Part shown: one piece after another, positions 1-10,580 of the stretch
Numbering within the stretch: the first letter of the stretch is position 1
Layout of the letters: every line of letters starts with the position of its first letter
Source: Novosphingobium resinovorum
Lineage (GTDB): Bacteria > Pseudomonadota > Alphaproteobacteria > Sphingomonadales > Sphingomonadaceae
Assembly (NCBI RefSeq): GCF_001742225.1
Contig: NZ_CP017075.1
Location: 930,001 to 994,000 of the forward strand
Length of the DNA stretch: 64,000 nucleotides
Direction of reading: 5' to 3'
The notes under the pieces: generated by a model
Database searches by the model: none
The model's input: the letters and a program-made list of their open reading frames with translations, nothing else
What the model was told of the DNA's origin: nothing
Program-made: the position numbers and the translations under genes

Positions 1-441
1 CAACTCGACTCTGTCATCCGCCGCGATGCGCCCCAGGCCGATGCCGCCGCGCGCGCGGCCGCGATCGCTGCCGCGCAAGGGTCGCCCGGCGTGGCGCTCG
101 ATATCGTCGAGCACGATCTCGGCGGCATTCACGCGCTGATGATGCGCATCCTGCAGCGCGGCGACCCTGACTTCGCCTTACGCGGTGCACTGGCCGAAGA
201 GATGGGCGGCAGACCGGCACGCGACCGTCAGTTGGCAGCGCTTGAGCTTGCCCGCGCCGTCCTCGTCCAGCAGCTTCGCGATGCCCCGCGTCGACGCCAG
301 CTCGGAATTATCGAAGCCTATGGCGCCTTGACGACGCTGGCGACGCAGGCTCCGACCTACAATTTCGATGCCGGGCTCCTCATAATGGAAATTGGCGGGT
401 TGCTGGCCTCGGCCGCGATGCCTAGAGAAGCGGCACGTTAG
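1..441 (+). CDS. holB: DNA polymerase III delta' subunit, C-terminal part (5' end outside window)
   Basis: The reading frame is open from base 1 and ends at a TAG at 439-441, giving about 146 residues of a longer protein. The visible part is all alpha-helical, with Ala/Leu-rich segments ending in IMEIGGLLAS, as in the C-terminal collar domain of clamp-loader subunit delta'. The AAA+ ATPase-like part would lie upstream of the window. The subunit helps load the beta clamp onto DNA. Position supports the call: holB commonly precedes metG and tatD in alphaproteobacteria, and metG starts 83 bases downstream. The assignment rests on context and fold type rather than on a catalytic motif. Confidence 0.7.
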   Translation, partial: QLDSVIRRDAPQADAAARAAAIAAAQGSPGVALDIVEHDLGGIHALMMRILQRGDPDFALRGALAEEMGGRPARDRQLAALELARAVLVQQLRDAPRRRQLGIIEAYGALTTLATQAPTYNFDAGLLIMEIGGLLASAAMPREAAR

Positions 442-524
442 CGCGTTCGCAGGACTCCTGAGTGAAGTTCAGAACGCACTTGAAGATCGATCTGTAAACT
501 CCAGTCAGGAAAGCGCGACGCCGC

Positions 525-2084
525 ATGGGCGAGCCCTATTACATCACCACCGCCATCAGCTACCCCAACGGGCGGCCCCACATCGGCCATGCTTACGAGG
601 CCATCGCCGCCGATGTGATCGCCCGTTTCAAGAAGGCGGAAGGCTTCGACGTCCGGTTCCAGACCGGCACGGACGAACACGGCCTGAAGATGGCCCAGAA
701 GGCGCGCGACCTCGACACCACGCCGGCGGCGCTCGCGGATGAAATGTCGTCCTACTTCAAGGAGATGTGCGACGCTCTGAACATCGGTTACGATGTCTTC
801 ATCCGCACCACCGAACCGCGCCATCACGCCGCGACGCAGGAACTGTGGCGCCGCATGGAAGCGAATGGCGACCTTTATCTCGACCGCTACGAAGGCTGGT
901 ATTCGGTACGCGACGAGGCGTATTACGACGAAAGCGAACTGCAGGCGGGTGAGGATGGCGGCAAGCTGTCTCCGCAAGGTACGCCGGTGGAATGGACCGT
1001 CGAGGAATCGTGGTTCTTCCGCTTGTCCAAATATCAGGACAAGCTGCTGGAACTCTATGCCGCAGGCGAGTTCATCCGCCCGGAAAACCGCCGCAACGAA
1101 ATCCAGCGCTTCGTCGAAGGCGGGCTTCGCGACTTGTCGGTCTCTCGCACCAGCTTCGACTGGGGCATCAAGGTTCCGGGCAGCGACAACCATGTGATGT
1201 ACGTCTGGGTCGATGCCCTGACGAACTACATCACCGGCCTCGGCTTCCCCGAGGAAGAGGGCGATTTCGCGAAGTTCTGGCCCGCCGATGTCCACCTCAT
1301 CGGCAAGGACATCGTCCGCTTCCACACCGTCTACTGGCCTGCCTTCCTGATGAGCGCCGGCCTGGAATTGCCCAGGCAGGTCTTCGGCCACGGCTTCCTG
1401 CTTAATCGCGGCCAGAAGGAATCGAAGTCACTCGGCAACGTCACCGACCCGATCGGTCTGGCCGAGACGTACGGCGTCGATACCCTGCGCTACTTCTTCC
1501 TGCGCGAAGTCGCCTTCGGGCAGGACGGTTCGTGGTCGCACGAAGCCATCGTGACGCGTGCCAACGCCGAACTCGCCAACAGCTTCGGCAATCTAGCCCA
1601 GCGCAGCCTGTCCATGATTTTCAAGAACATGGATGGTGAACTGAAAGCTGGACTTGAAGAAAGCGAAGCCGACACCGCGCTGTTCGCAGCCGTGGCTGAG
1701 GCCGTCTCCGGACTGCGCTCGGCGTTCGACGCGCTAGATTTCAGCACCGGCCTTGAAGCCTGGATGCGCGGCGTCTTCGCCTGCAACCAGTACGTAGATG
1801 AACAGGCCCCATGGGCGCTGCGCAAGAGCGACCCCGCTCGCATGGAAGCCGTATTGATGACGCTTTTCCGCGTCGTACGCGATCTCGCCATCGCCGTTCG
1901 TCCTGTCGTGCCGACCGCGATCGACGCCTTGCTCGACCAGATGGGACAGACGATCGACGCGCGTGACTACGCCGCGCTTGCCGATACCGGCTGGTTCGAC
2001 GCACTCGCCGGTTCGGGCTTCAAGGTCGACAAGCCGCAAGGCGTATTCCCGCGACTGGAACTGCCCGAGGAAGCCGCAGCCTGA
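525..2084 (+). CDS. metG: Methionyl-tRNA synthetase
   Basis: 519-residue class I aminoacyl-tRNA synthetase that charges tRNA-Met in the cytoplasm. The N-terminus carries the HIGH signature as HIGH within GRPHIGHAYEA (about residues 17-27), and the KMSKS loop appears as KESKS near residue 304. The region that holds a Cys-based zinc knuckle in the E. coli enzyme has no cysteine pair here (WYSVRDEAYYDE), which fits the short zinc-free alphaproteobacterial type. There is no C-terminal EMAP/Trbp111-like tRNA-binding domain. The gene ends TGATG, so its stop overlaps the tatD start by one base and the two are probably co-translated. Confidence 0.96.
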   Translation: MGEPYYITTAISYPNGRPHIGHAYEAIAADVIARFKKAEGFDVRFQTGTDEHGLKMAQKARDLDTTPAALADEMSSYFKEMCDALNIGYDVFIRTTEPRHHAATQELWRRMEANGDLYLDRYEGWYSVRDEAYYDESELQAGEDGGKLSPQGTPVEWTVEESWFFRLSKYQDKLLELYAAGEFIRPENRRNEIQRFVEGGLRDLSVSRTSFDWGIKVPGSDNHVMYVWVDALTNYITGLGFPEEEGDFAKFWPADVHLIGKDIVRFHTVYWPAFLMSAGLELPRQVFGHGFLLNRGQKESKSLGNVTDPIGLAETYGVDTLRYFFLREVAFGQDGSWSHEAIVTRANAELANSFGNLAQRSLSMIFKNMDGELKAGLEESEADTALFAAVAEAVSGLRSAFDALDFSTGLEAWMRGVFACNQYVDEQAPWALRKSDPARMEAVLMTLFRVVRDLAIAVRPVVPTAIDALLDQMGQTIDARDYAALADTGWFDALAGSGFKVDKPQGVFPRLELPEEAAA

Positions 2085-2863
2085 TGCTGATCGATTCCCA
2101 CTGCCATCTCGAATACGAAGGTCTGGTCGAGGATCAGCAGGCCGTGCTCGCACGCGCCCGCGATGCCGGGATCAAGGGCTTTCTCAACATCTCGACCCGG
2201 CAGCGAGAATGGGACCGCGTGGTCGCCACCGCCGCACGCGAACCCGACGTCTGGGCCTCGGTCGGCATCCACCCGCACGAAGCGGACCAGCATGCCGATC
2301 TGGGCGAGGGCGCCCTGCTCGAAGCCGCAGCCCATCCGCGCGTGATCGGCATCGGCGAGACCGGTCTGGATTATTATTACGACAAGTCCGACCGCGAGGT
2401 TCAACAGGCGCTTTTCCGCACGCACATCGCCGTTTCCCGCGAGACCGGCCTACCCATCATTATCCACACCCGGGATGCAGAAGACGACACCGCGCGCATT
2501 CTCACCGAGGAGATGGGGAAGGGCGCCTTCCCGGCGCTGATCCACTGCTTCACCGCCAGCGCCGACTTCGGCCGCAAGGTTCTCGAACTCGGGCTGACGA
2601 TCAGCATTTCAGGCATCGTGACATTCAAGAATGCGAAGGACTTGCAGGAGGTCGTGAAGACCATTCCTGAAGATCGCCTGCTGATCGAAACCGACTCGCC
2701 GTTCCTGGCTCCGATCCCGCATCGCGGCCGCAAGTGCGAACCAGCCTTTACCGCCGATACGGCCGCTTTCGTCGCGAACCTGCGGGGAACGACCGTGACG
2801 CAACTCGGCGAGGCCACGACACGCAACTTCTTCGCGCTGTTCTCCAAGGCGCAGTACGCGTGA
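2084..2863 (+). CDS. tatD: TatD family metal-dependent hydrolase (DNase)
   Basis: 259-residue TIM-barrel hydrolase of the amidohydrolase superfamily. Metal ligands are visible as DSHCH at residues 4-8, the GETGLDYYY motif near 87-95, IIHTRD near 126-131, HCF near 149 and ETDSPFL near 202-208. TatD proteins are Mg-dependent 3'-5' exonucleases linked to DNA repair and quality control. The start overlaps the metG stop by one base, and the end overlaps the next gene by four bases (GTGA), so it sits inside a translationally coupled operon. Confidence 0.93.
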   Translation: MLIDSHCHLEYEGLVEDQQAVLARARDAGIKGFLNISTRQREWDRVVATAAREPDVWASVGIHPHEADQHADLGEGALLEAAAHPRVIGIGETGLDYYYDKSDREVQQALFRTHIAVSRETGLPIIIHTRDAEDDTARILTEEMGKGAFPALIHCFTASADFGRKVLELGLTISISGIVTFKNAKDLQEVVKTIPEDRLLIETDSPFLAPIPHRGRKCEPAFTADTAAFVANLRGTTVTQLGEATTRNFFALFSKAQYA

Positions 2864-3642
2864 AGGTCACGGTCCTCGGCAGCGGCACATCGACCGGAGT
2901 GCCCCGGCTCGGCGGCGAGAACGGCGGCGCCGACTGGGGACTGTGCGATCCGGATGAGCCGCGCAACCGTCGCACACGGGTGTCGATCCTGCTCGAAAGC
3001 GACGCCGGTGCCCGTATCCTCGTCGACACTTCGACCGACTTGCGCGCACAACTGCTTGCCAACGACATCCATCGCATCGATGCGGTGTTCTGGACGCACG
3101 ACCACGCCGACCATTGCCATGGTATCGATGACCTGCGCCCGCTGCGCTACGGCCGCGCCGGACCGATCCCGGGTTATGCGGACTCCGAAACCGTGCGGCG
3201 GTTGCGGCAGCGGTTCGGCTACGTCTTTGCCGGACAGCACGGCTACCCAACGCTGATTTCTCTGGAGAATCTCGATACCCTGCGGCTGTGCGAAGGCTTT
3301 CGCATAGGCCATACGCAGATGCCTCATGGCGGGATGGATTCGACCGGATTCCTGTTCGATGCCGCTGGAAAATCAGTCGGTTATGCCACGGACTTCAACC
3401 AGATTACGCGTGGCATGATCGATCTGTTCTATGGCTGCGACCTGCTGATCGTCGATTGCCTGCGCCGTGAACCGCACCCCACGCATGCCCATCTGGCGAT
3501 GTCGCTGGAACTGGCTGAAGTCTGCCGGGTGGGAACGGCCGTGCTGACGCATCTCGACAAGAGCATGGACTATGCCACACTGAGCGCTTCGGTGCCTGCG
3601 AACGTGCAGGTCGCTTATGATGGACTGGTGCTTACGCCGTGA
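2860..3642 (+). CDS. MBL-fold metallo-hydrolase (PhnP-like phosphodiesterase family)
   Basis: 260 residues from a GTG start that overlaps the tatD stop by four bases; this start places the conserved KVTVLGSGTSTGVP strand at the very N-terminus. The metallo-beta-lactamase metal motif THDHADH lies near residues 79-85, and a further ligand in CLRREPHPTHAHL (near 202-214). The GSGTSTGVPRLGG opening and these motifs resemble PhnP-type cyclic phosphodiesterases, but no phn genes are nearby. The tatD-MBL pair is a common alphaproteobacterial arrangement. Substrate unknown; probably a phosphodiesterase. Confidence 0.85.
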   Translation: MKVTVLGSGTSTGVPRLGGENGGADWGLCDPDEPRNRRTRVSILLESDAGARILVDTSTDLRAQLLANDIHRIDAVFWTHDHADHCHGIDDLRPLRYGRAGPIPGYADSETVRRLRQRFGYVFAGQHGYPTLISLENLDTLRLCEGFRIGHTQMPHGGMDSTGFLFDAAGKSVGYATDFNQITRGMIDLFYGCDLLIVDCLRREPHPTHAHLAMSLELAEVCRVGTAVLTHLDKSMDYATLSASVPANVQVAYDGLVLTP

Positions 3643-3821
3643 ACACGACAGCCATGATCGTCTCGATGATCTCCATCGTCGGTTGCCTGGTCCTGGCGCT
3701 GCGCAATCCTCAAATCCGTGGACTTGGCGGCGGACAGGCACTGCGTCTTGCGGCTATCTGGGCCGCGATCATCATCGCGCTCGTGGTCGTCATCCAGTGG
3801 TCCGGCTTGAGGATCGGCTGA
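3639..3821 (+). CDS. Small membrane protein, two transmembrane segments
   Basis: 60 residues starting at a GTG that overlaps the stop of the upstream hydrolase gene by four bases. Two hydrophobic helices are visible, about residues 5-21 and 37-54, separated by a short basic, glycine-rich loop (NPQIRGLGGGQ). It is the last gene of the metG-tatD-MBL run. Translational coupling and the clean two-helix layout support a real gene. No function is recognised. Confidence 0.65.
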   Translation: MNTTAMIVSMISIVGCLVLALRNPQIRGLGGGQALRLAAIWAAIIIALVVVIQWSGLRIG

Positions 3822-3879
3822 TGACCAGCCTCCGATCAGCCATCCGTTATTTTACATAATCATCATTATCAACTCAGGC

Positions 3880-4653
3880 ATGACCCAGATCCGACACCAA
3901 CAGATCGACCGCCTCCTGACCATCATGGCCCGCCTGCGCGATCCGCAGGACGGTTGTGAATGGGACAAGGAGCAGACTTTCGCAACGATCGCTCCTTACA
4001 CGATCGAGGAAGCCTACGAAGTCGCCGAAGCCATCGCGCATGACGATTTGCCGTCCTTGCGCGAGGAACTCGGCGACCTGTTGCTGCAGGTCGTCTTCCA
4101 TGCCCGTATGGCGGAAGAACTTGGGCATTTCGCGTTCGGCGATGTCGCTGCCGCCATTTCCGACAAGCTCGAGGCGCGGCATCCTCATATCTTCGGCGAT
4201 GACGCGACCGGAGATGCCCAAACCGATCGCTGGGAAAAACTGAAGGCCAAGGAACGTGCCGCCAAGGGCGCGACCAGTGCCATCGACGGAGTGGCGATGT
4301 CGCTCCCGGCATTGATGCGGGCGGAGAAACTGCAGAAGCGCGCGGCTCGCGTCGGTTTCGACTGGCCCGATCCGAGCGGAGCGGCCGACAAGGTCCGCGA
4401 GGAAATGCAGGAACTGGCCGAAGCATCCGCTGCCGAGCGACTGGAACAAGCAGGCGACCTGCTTTTCGCGGCAGTCAATCTGGTAAGGCTGAACGGCATA
4501 GCGCCTGAAGACGCTCTGCGGGCAGCGAACGTAAAGTTCGAGCGCCGGTTCCGCGCCATGGAAGCGCTGTCAGCCGAGGACAATCGCGACTTCGCAACGC
4601 TTTCTCTGGAGGAACAGGAAGCGTACTGGCAGGCCGTCAAGCGCAGCGAATAA
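3880..4653 (+). CDS. mazG: Nucleoside triphosphate pyrophosphohydrolase MazG
   Basis: 257-residue MazG protein, the usual length for the two-domain form. The first MazG domain shows CEWDKEQTF (near 26-34), EEAYEV (near 43-48) and LREELGDLLLQV (near 60-71), the Glu/Asp residues that bind Mg. A second, related domain follows with EEMQELAEA and EQAGDLLFAAVN. The enzyme removes non-canonical NTPs by hydrolysis to NMP and PPi. The gene starts 58 bases after the preceding operon and faces hflX tail-to-tail with a gap of about 40 bases. Confidence 0.93.
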   Translation: MTQIRHQQIDRLLTIMARLRDPQDGCEWDKEQTFATIAPYTIEEAYEVAEAIAHDDLPSLREELGDLLLQVVFHARMAEELGHFAFGDVAAAISDKLEARHPHIFGDDATGDAQTDRWEKLKAKERAAKGATSAIDGVAMSLPALMRAEKLQKRAARVGFDWPDPSGAADKVREEMQELAEASAAERLEQAGDLLFAAVNLVRLNGIAPEDALRAANVKFERRFRAMEALSAEDNRDFATLSLEEQEAYWQAVKRSE

Positions 4654-4693
4654 GCTGCACACGACGGCCGCACAATACCCCCCATGACAGCGC

Positions 4694-6088
4694 TCAGAGC
4701 GCCTTGAAGCGCCCGAACTCCCGCTCTGAAAGGCGCACCTCCAGCCTCATCTGCGGCCCCTGCTCGCCTTCTCCGGCATCCTCTTCGGACACGACTTCGC
4801 CGCGCGCGTGGAGAAATGCGAAGCGCTGGCCGTCAGCGACCGGCAGCACGAAGCTGTAGATCCTGGAATCTCGCGTCAGGTTGCGACTGGCGATGTCGAG
4901 CAGCGCGTCGCAGCCCTCTCCGGTCAGCGCCGAGACGGGAACAATGACCTCCCCTTCCCGGTGCATGGACACCTCGCGGAGTTCATGCGCCTGGTCGGGG
5001 TCCAGCAGATCCCACTTGTTCCAGACCTCGATGATCGGCACCTGCGGCTCGGGCTCGTCATCCGGCTCGTCGTCCGACCAGTCGAGCGCGGGAGCCTGGC
5101 GCGCCTTGCGATCGTCGAGCGGGGGCTGGATCACGCCGAGATCAGCCAGGACATCGAGGACTTGACGCTTCTGCGCCTCGGTGTCCGGGTTGGCGATGTC
5201 GCGAACGTGAAGAATCACGTCGGCGGCGGTCACTTCCTCAAGCGTCGCACGGAAGGCGGCAATCAGTTCGGTGGGCAAGTCCGAGATGAAACCCACCGTG
5301 TCCGACAGAATCGCCTTTTCGAGACCCGGCATGCGGATTGCCCGCATCGTCGGGTCGAGCGTCGCGAACAGCAGGTTTTCCGCCATGACGCTGGCACCGG
5401 TGAGCCGATTGAACAGCGTCGATTTGCCGGCGTTGGTATAGCCGACGAGCGCGACCACCGGCCACGGCGCCTTCTCGCGGCGGTCGCGATGGAGGCCGCG
5501 GGTGCGGCGTACCTGCTCGAGTTCGCGGCGGATCTTGGCCATACGATCGCGGATCATGCGGCGGTCGGCCTCGATCTGCGTCTCGCCGGGACCGCCGAGG
5601 AAGCCGAAGCCGCCGCGCTGGCGCTCGAGGTGAGTCCAACTGCGGACAAGGCGCCCCGCCTGGTAATCGAGGTGCGCCAGTTCCACCTGCAGGCGGCCTT
5701 CCGCCGTCGCTGCCCGCTCGCCGAAGATTTCGAGGATGAGCCCGGTGCGATCGATGACCTTGCGCTTGAGCTTCTCTTCCAGGTTGCGCTGCTGGATCGC
5801 CGACAGCGAACCGTCGACGATGATGAGTTCGGCCTCGTTCAGAGTGCAGGCCGTGGAGATATTCTGGATCTGGCCTTCGCCGAACAGCGTGCCCGGGCGC
5901 GCCTCGCGAATGACGATCGCCACCGCCTCGACCACTTCGAGGCCGATCGCGAGCGCAAGCCCCCTCGCCTCCTCAAGACGAGCTTCGGGGTCGAGATCGT
6001 TCCTCTCACCCCTTGGCCCACGCATTTGCGGATATACGACGAGGGCACGCGCACCGCGCGTGACCTCCCCCTTCAGTTCATCGTTCAA
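4694..6088 (-). CDS. hflX: Ribosome-associated GTPase HflX
   Basis: 464 residues. The N-terminal HflX domain (to about residue 190) includes the glycine-rich segment GGFGFLGGPGETQIE. The G domain follows, with G1 GYTNAGKST, G3 DTVGF and G4 NKWD. HflX binds and splits stalled 70S ribosomes. The start is a TTG 16 bases after the hfq stop with an AG-rich ribosome site (GAGAG) upstream; the nearest ATG is out of frame. An acidic insert (DWSDDEPDDEPE) separates the effector region from G4. The hfq-hflX order matches the classical pairing in proteobacteria. Confidence 0.94.
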   Translation of the reverse strand: MNDELKGEVTRGARALVVYPQMRGPRGERNDLDPEARLEEARGLALAIGLEVVEAVAIVIREARPGTLFGEGQIQNISTACTLNEAELIIVDGSLSAIQQRNLEEKLKRKVIDRTGLILEIFGERAATAEGRLQVELAHLDYQAGRLVRSWTHLERQRGGFGFLGGPGETQIEADRRMIRDRMAKIRRELEQVRRTRGLHRDRREKAPWPVVALVGYTNAGKSTLFNRLTGASVMAENLLFATLDPTMRAIRMPGLEKAILSDTVGFISDLPTELIAAFRATLEEVTAADVILHVRDIANPDTEAQKRQVLDVLADLGVIQPPLDDRKARQAPALDWSDDEPDDEPEPQVPIIEVWNKWDLLDPDQAHELREVSMHREGEVIVPVSALTGEGCDALLDIASRNLTRDSRIYSFVLPVADGQRFAFLHARGEVVSEEDAGEGEQGPQMRLEVRLSEREFGRFKAL

Positions 6089-6104
6089 TTTTGTTCAGCT
6101 TCTC

Positions 6105-6701
6105 TCAGTCGTCGGCTTCTTCATGCGCCTGAAGGTCGACCGGAGTCACGGGCTGAATCGTCGAAACCGCATGCTTGTACGCCAACTGCACATAGCCTTC
6201 GCGCTCAAGCAGCATGCAGAACAGGTCGTAAGCGGCGACGCGGCCCTGAAGCATGACGCCGTTGATCAGGAACATCGTCACCTGCACGCCGGCATTGCGG
6301 ATGCTGGAAAGGAAGACGTCCTGCAGTACTCGCTGCTTCTTCGCGTTCTCCGGACCATTGCCGAACTGGCGGGCGTCCACCGGGGTCGAAGGCATGATCG
6401 TCGAGATCGCGTGCTTGTAGACGAGCTGCGACTGACCGTCACGGCGCAACAGGATCGAGAAATTGTCGAACCAGGTAACGATGCCCTGCAGCTTCACGCC
6501 CTTGACGAGGAACATGGTAACCGGGGTCTTGTTCTTGCGCAGCAGGTTCAGGAACTGGTCTTGCAGGTTCTGTCCGCCCTTGCCCGTGGATGCCGGGGGG
6601 GCAACAGGCGCGGCAGCGGCAACTGCGGCGGCCGGTGCGGCTTCTTCAACCTCGGGCTCCGTCGTCGCTTTAGGGCGCGCGGAAAGGGTACGACCAGCCA
6701 T
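6105..6701 (-). CDS. hfq: Tandem (two-domain) RNA chaperone Hfq
   Basis: 198 residues, about twice the usual core. After a low-complexity Ala/Pro leader (1-43) there are two complete Hfq Sm domains: about 44-108 ([29 protein letters not shown]) and about 121-188 ([29 protein letters not shown]). Both keep the proximal-face Gln and the Lys-His pair of Sm2. Normal Hfq is a homohexamer of one-domain subunits, so this protein would be expected to form a trimer of double subunits. A strong AAGGAG site precedes the ATG. hflX follows in the same operon. A duplicated Hfq is, from memory, known in Novosphingobium aromaticivorans. Confidence 0.95.
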   Translation of the reverse strand: MAGRTLSARPKATTEPEVEEAAPAAAVAAAAPVAPPASTGKGGQNLQDQFLNLLRKNKTPVTMFLVKGVKLQGIVTWFDNFSILLRRDGQSQLVYKHAISTIMPSTPVDARQFGNGPENAKKQRVLQDVFLSSIRNAGVQVTMFLINGVMLQGRVAAYDLFCMLLEREGYVQLAYKHAVSTIQPVTPVDLQAHEEADD

Positions 6702-6845
6702 GTGTATGCTCCTTTTTTTTGGCGGCCGCCCATGCGGTCCGCGATCTGGTCCCGCTGTTAGCGCGGGCCGTTCTCGAATCGGAAACTACCCATTTGCTGC
6801 AATGCAGTAAACGGGGTTTTTGTAGCAGAAATGTTACACCGAAAT

Positions 6846-8243
<1,398 letters not shown>

Positions 8244-8273
8244 GGGCCATCTTCTTCGTGCTGGAAAAACGGG

Positions 8274-10520
8274 TCATTGCGCGGCCTCCGGCTTGCGTGC
8301 GGGTGCCGAACTGGTTGCTTCCTGGGCCGGCGGGTCATGCGCGAAACGCATGGTCACCGTGGTGCCCCCCCCCTGCGCGGCGGTGAAGGTCATTTCGCCG
8401 CCGTGCTCTTCGATGATCTTATTGACGATCGCGAGCCCGAGGCCCGTGCCCTTCTCACGCGTCGTCACGTAAGGCTCGATCAGGCGCTCCTTGTCCTGCG
8501 AGAGCCCGATGCCGTTGTCGGTAACGCGCACGACGACCGAATCGTCCTGATCGGCCACCTCGACGCTGATCGCACCGCGATAGTCTTCGCCCGCATCTTT
8601 AGACTTTACTTCAATGGCTTCTACGGCATTCTTGAGAACGTTAGTCATCGCCTGTCCGAACTGATGGCGATCGCAGTCGATGACGCGGATGTCGCGCCCG
8701 GCCGAGAAGCGGAAGTCGATGTCGGGCCTCGCCACCTCCTGCAGGAACAGCGCCTGCCGCGTCAGCGCTACCGGGTCCTCGGTGCGGAACACCGGCTTGG
8801 GCAGGCGGGCGAAGGAGGAGAACTCGTCCACCATCTTGCGCAGTTCCCCGACCTGCCGGATGATCGTGCGGGTCAGGTCCTCGAACAGTTCCGGGTTATC
8901 GGTGATCTGCTTGCGATAGCGGCGGCTGAGGCGCTCGGTTGCCAGCTGGATCGGAGTGAGCGGATTCTTGATCTCGTGCGCGATGCGCCGCGCCACGTCC
9001 GACCATGCCGCCGTGCGCTGGTCGAGGAGCTGGCGGGTGATATCCTCGAAGGTGATGACGTGGCCGGTGGCGTCGCGGCTGGTTTTGACCGCCAGTGTCA
9101 GGAGGTCGCCGCCGCGATTGTACTGGACGATGCCGCTGGTCGTCCCCTGCTCCACCAACGCCGCGATCGAGGGTGCCAGTTCCGCAATGGGCATGCCTTC
9201 CGGCACATCCTGCGCCCTGTTGGTCAGGAGCATCTGCGCGGTCGAGTTCATCAGCAGGATACGTCCGCCCTCATCGAGCGAGATGATGCCCGAGGTGACC
9301 GATTCCAGCACCGCCTCGATGAAGACGCTGCGCTCGTGGAGCTGGCTGTTGGCGCCGAGCAACGCCTGAGTCTGCTTGTCGATCTGCGCGGTCATGCGGT
9401 TGAACGCACGGTTCAGCAGGCCGATTTCGTCTGCGCCGGTCCGTCCCTCGATCCGCAGCGCGTAGTTGCCCGCACCCACTCGGCGCGCGGCATCCACGAG
9501 TTGGTAGAGCGGCTCCACTTGCCGGTCGGCGAAACGCAGCGCGAACCATACCGACAGGCCAACGAGAGCGAGCGAGGCCACGAAAAGGGCCACGTTGAAA
9601 CGCAGCTGCAGCACGCGCGCCTGGCTGGTGAGCGCCTCGTAGGCCAGCACGATGTTCTCGGCCCGCTCGCCCTGGCTGAGCGAAAGCAGGTCCGAACTGC
9701 GCACGACAAGAAGATAGACACCCGACGACCGCTCGATGGGCGCGGCCGCGACGATGCGGTTGTCCTTCGCGCTGACGACGTAGGGCTCGCCCTTGTCGAG
9801 CCGTTCGAGGCCATCCTTGCTGATGCGATTGTTTTCGGCAACGCCGTCCGGATCGACGATGATCGGCGTGCGCTGTTCCCCGCTTGCGTCGATCTGGATG
9901 ATCGCCGCGCCGCTCAAGTTGCGGCGAATGACGTGGAACGAGAGGAACGCCTGGAACTCCCGGCTCGCGACGGGGCTGCGGCTCAGTTCCGCGCGCGAGT
10001 CGGTGGCCATCGCCACGGATTCGTAGCCGACGTCGCGAAGCGTCTGGTCGTAGTAGCCGCGCGCCAGCTTGTTGGCATTCTCCAGCAGTCCGCGCGAACT
10101 GTCGGAGAACCAGAATTCCACGCCCGACTGGAACAGCCAGGACGCGAAGACCACGACCAGCAAAGTCGGGATCGCGGCGATCAGCGAGAAGATGAACACC
10201 AGGCGCACGTGCATCTGGCCGGTGCCGCCGGTCGCGTGCTCGGCTGCACGACGCAGGGCCATCCGCCTGCCGAGCAGGACGAGGATCGCCATCGCGGGCA
10301 CCAGCGTGCCCACCAGCAGGCTGGCGGTCAGGTTCGAGGGAAGCAGTTCGCGGCGGTCTCCGCCACTGTTGATGGCGAGCCAAGTGGTGACCGTCATCGT
10401 CAGGAAGGCGACCACCGACAGCACTTCCATGACCGCGAAGAAGTTCGCCCGGCGCGCAGCGACCTGCATTCGCCGCCACCATCGGGGCCAGGCACGCTTC
10501 TGGACGGAAACTTCACTCAT
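8274..10520 (-). CDS. ntrY: Sensor histidine kinase NtrY
   Basis: 748-residue membrane kinase. Several hydrophobic helices lie in the first about 130 residues and another near 310-330, bracketing an extracytoplasmic region. HAMP, PAS and HisKA domains follow, the phospho-acceptor His lying in [12 protein letters not shown], and then a HATPase_c domain with DNGIGL and GTGLGLAIV. NtrY pairs with NtrX in nitrogen and redox signalling in alphaproteobacteria. The gene lies between ntrC and ntrX, 60 bases after ntrC, probably in one long transcript from dusB. Confidence 0.93.
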   Translation of the reverse strand: MSEVSVQKRAWPRWWRRMQVAARRANFFAVMEVLSVVAFLTMTVTTWLAINSGGDRRELLPSNLTASLLVGTLVPAMAILVLLGRRMALRRAAEHATGGTGQMHVRLVFIFSLIAAIPTLLVVVFASWLFQSGVEFWFSDSSRGLLENANKLARGYYDQTLRDVGYESVAMATDSRAELSRSPVASREFQAFLSFHVIRRNLSGAAIIQIDASGEQRTPIIVDPDGVAENNRISKDGLERLDKGEPYVVSAKDNRIVAAAPIERSSGVYLLVVRSSDLLSLSQGERAENIVLAYEALTSQARVLQLRFNVALFVASLALVGLSVWFALRFADRQVEPLYQLVDAARRVGAGNYALRIEGRTGADEIGLLNRAFNRMTAQIDKQTQALLGANSQLHERSVFIEAVLESVTSGIISLDEGGRILLMNSTAQMLLTNRAQDVPEGMPIAELAPSIAALVEQGTTSGIVQYNRGGDLLTLAVKTSRDATGHVITFEDITRQLLDQRTAAWSDVARRIAHEIKNPLTPIQLATERLSRRYRKQITDNPELFEDLTRTIIRQVGELRKMVDEFSSFARLPKPVFRTEDPVALTRQALFLQEVARPDIDFRFSAGRDIRVIDCDRHQFGQAMTNVLKNAVEAIEVKSKDAGEDYRGAISVEVADQDDSVVVRVTDNGIGLSQDKERLIEPYVTTREKGTGLGLAIVNKIIEEHGGEMTFTAAQGGGTTVTMRFAHDPPAQEATSSAPARKPEAAQ

Positions 10521-10580
10521 CGTTGCGCTGTTACAACAGGACTGTGACCCCGCTGCAAGAGTAAATCCACGAAGGCCCTT

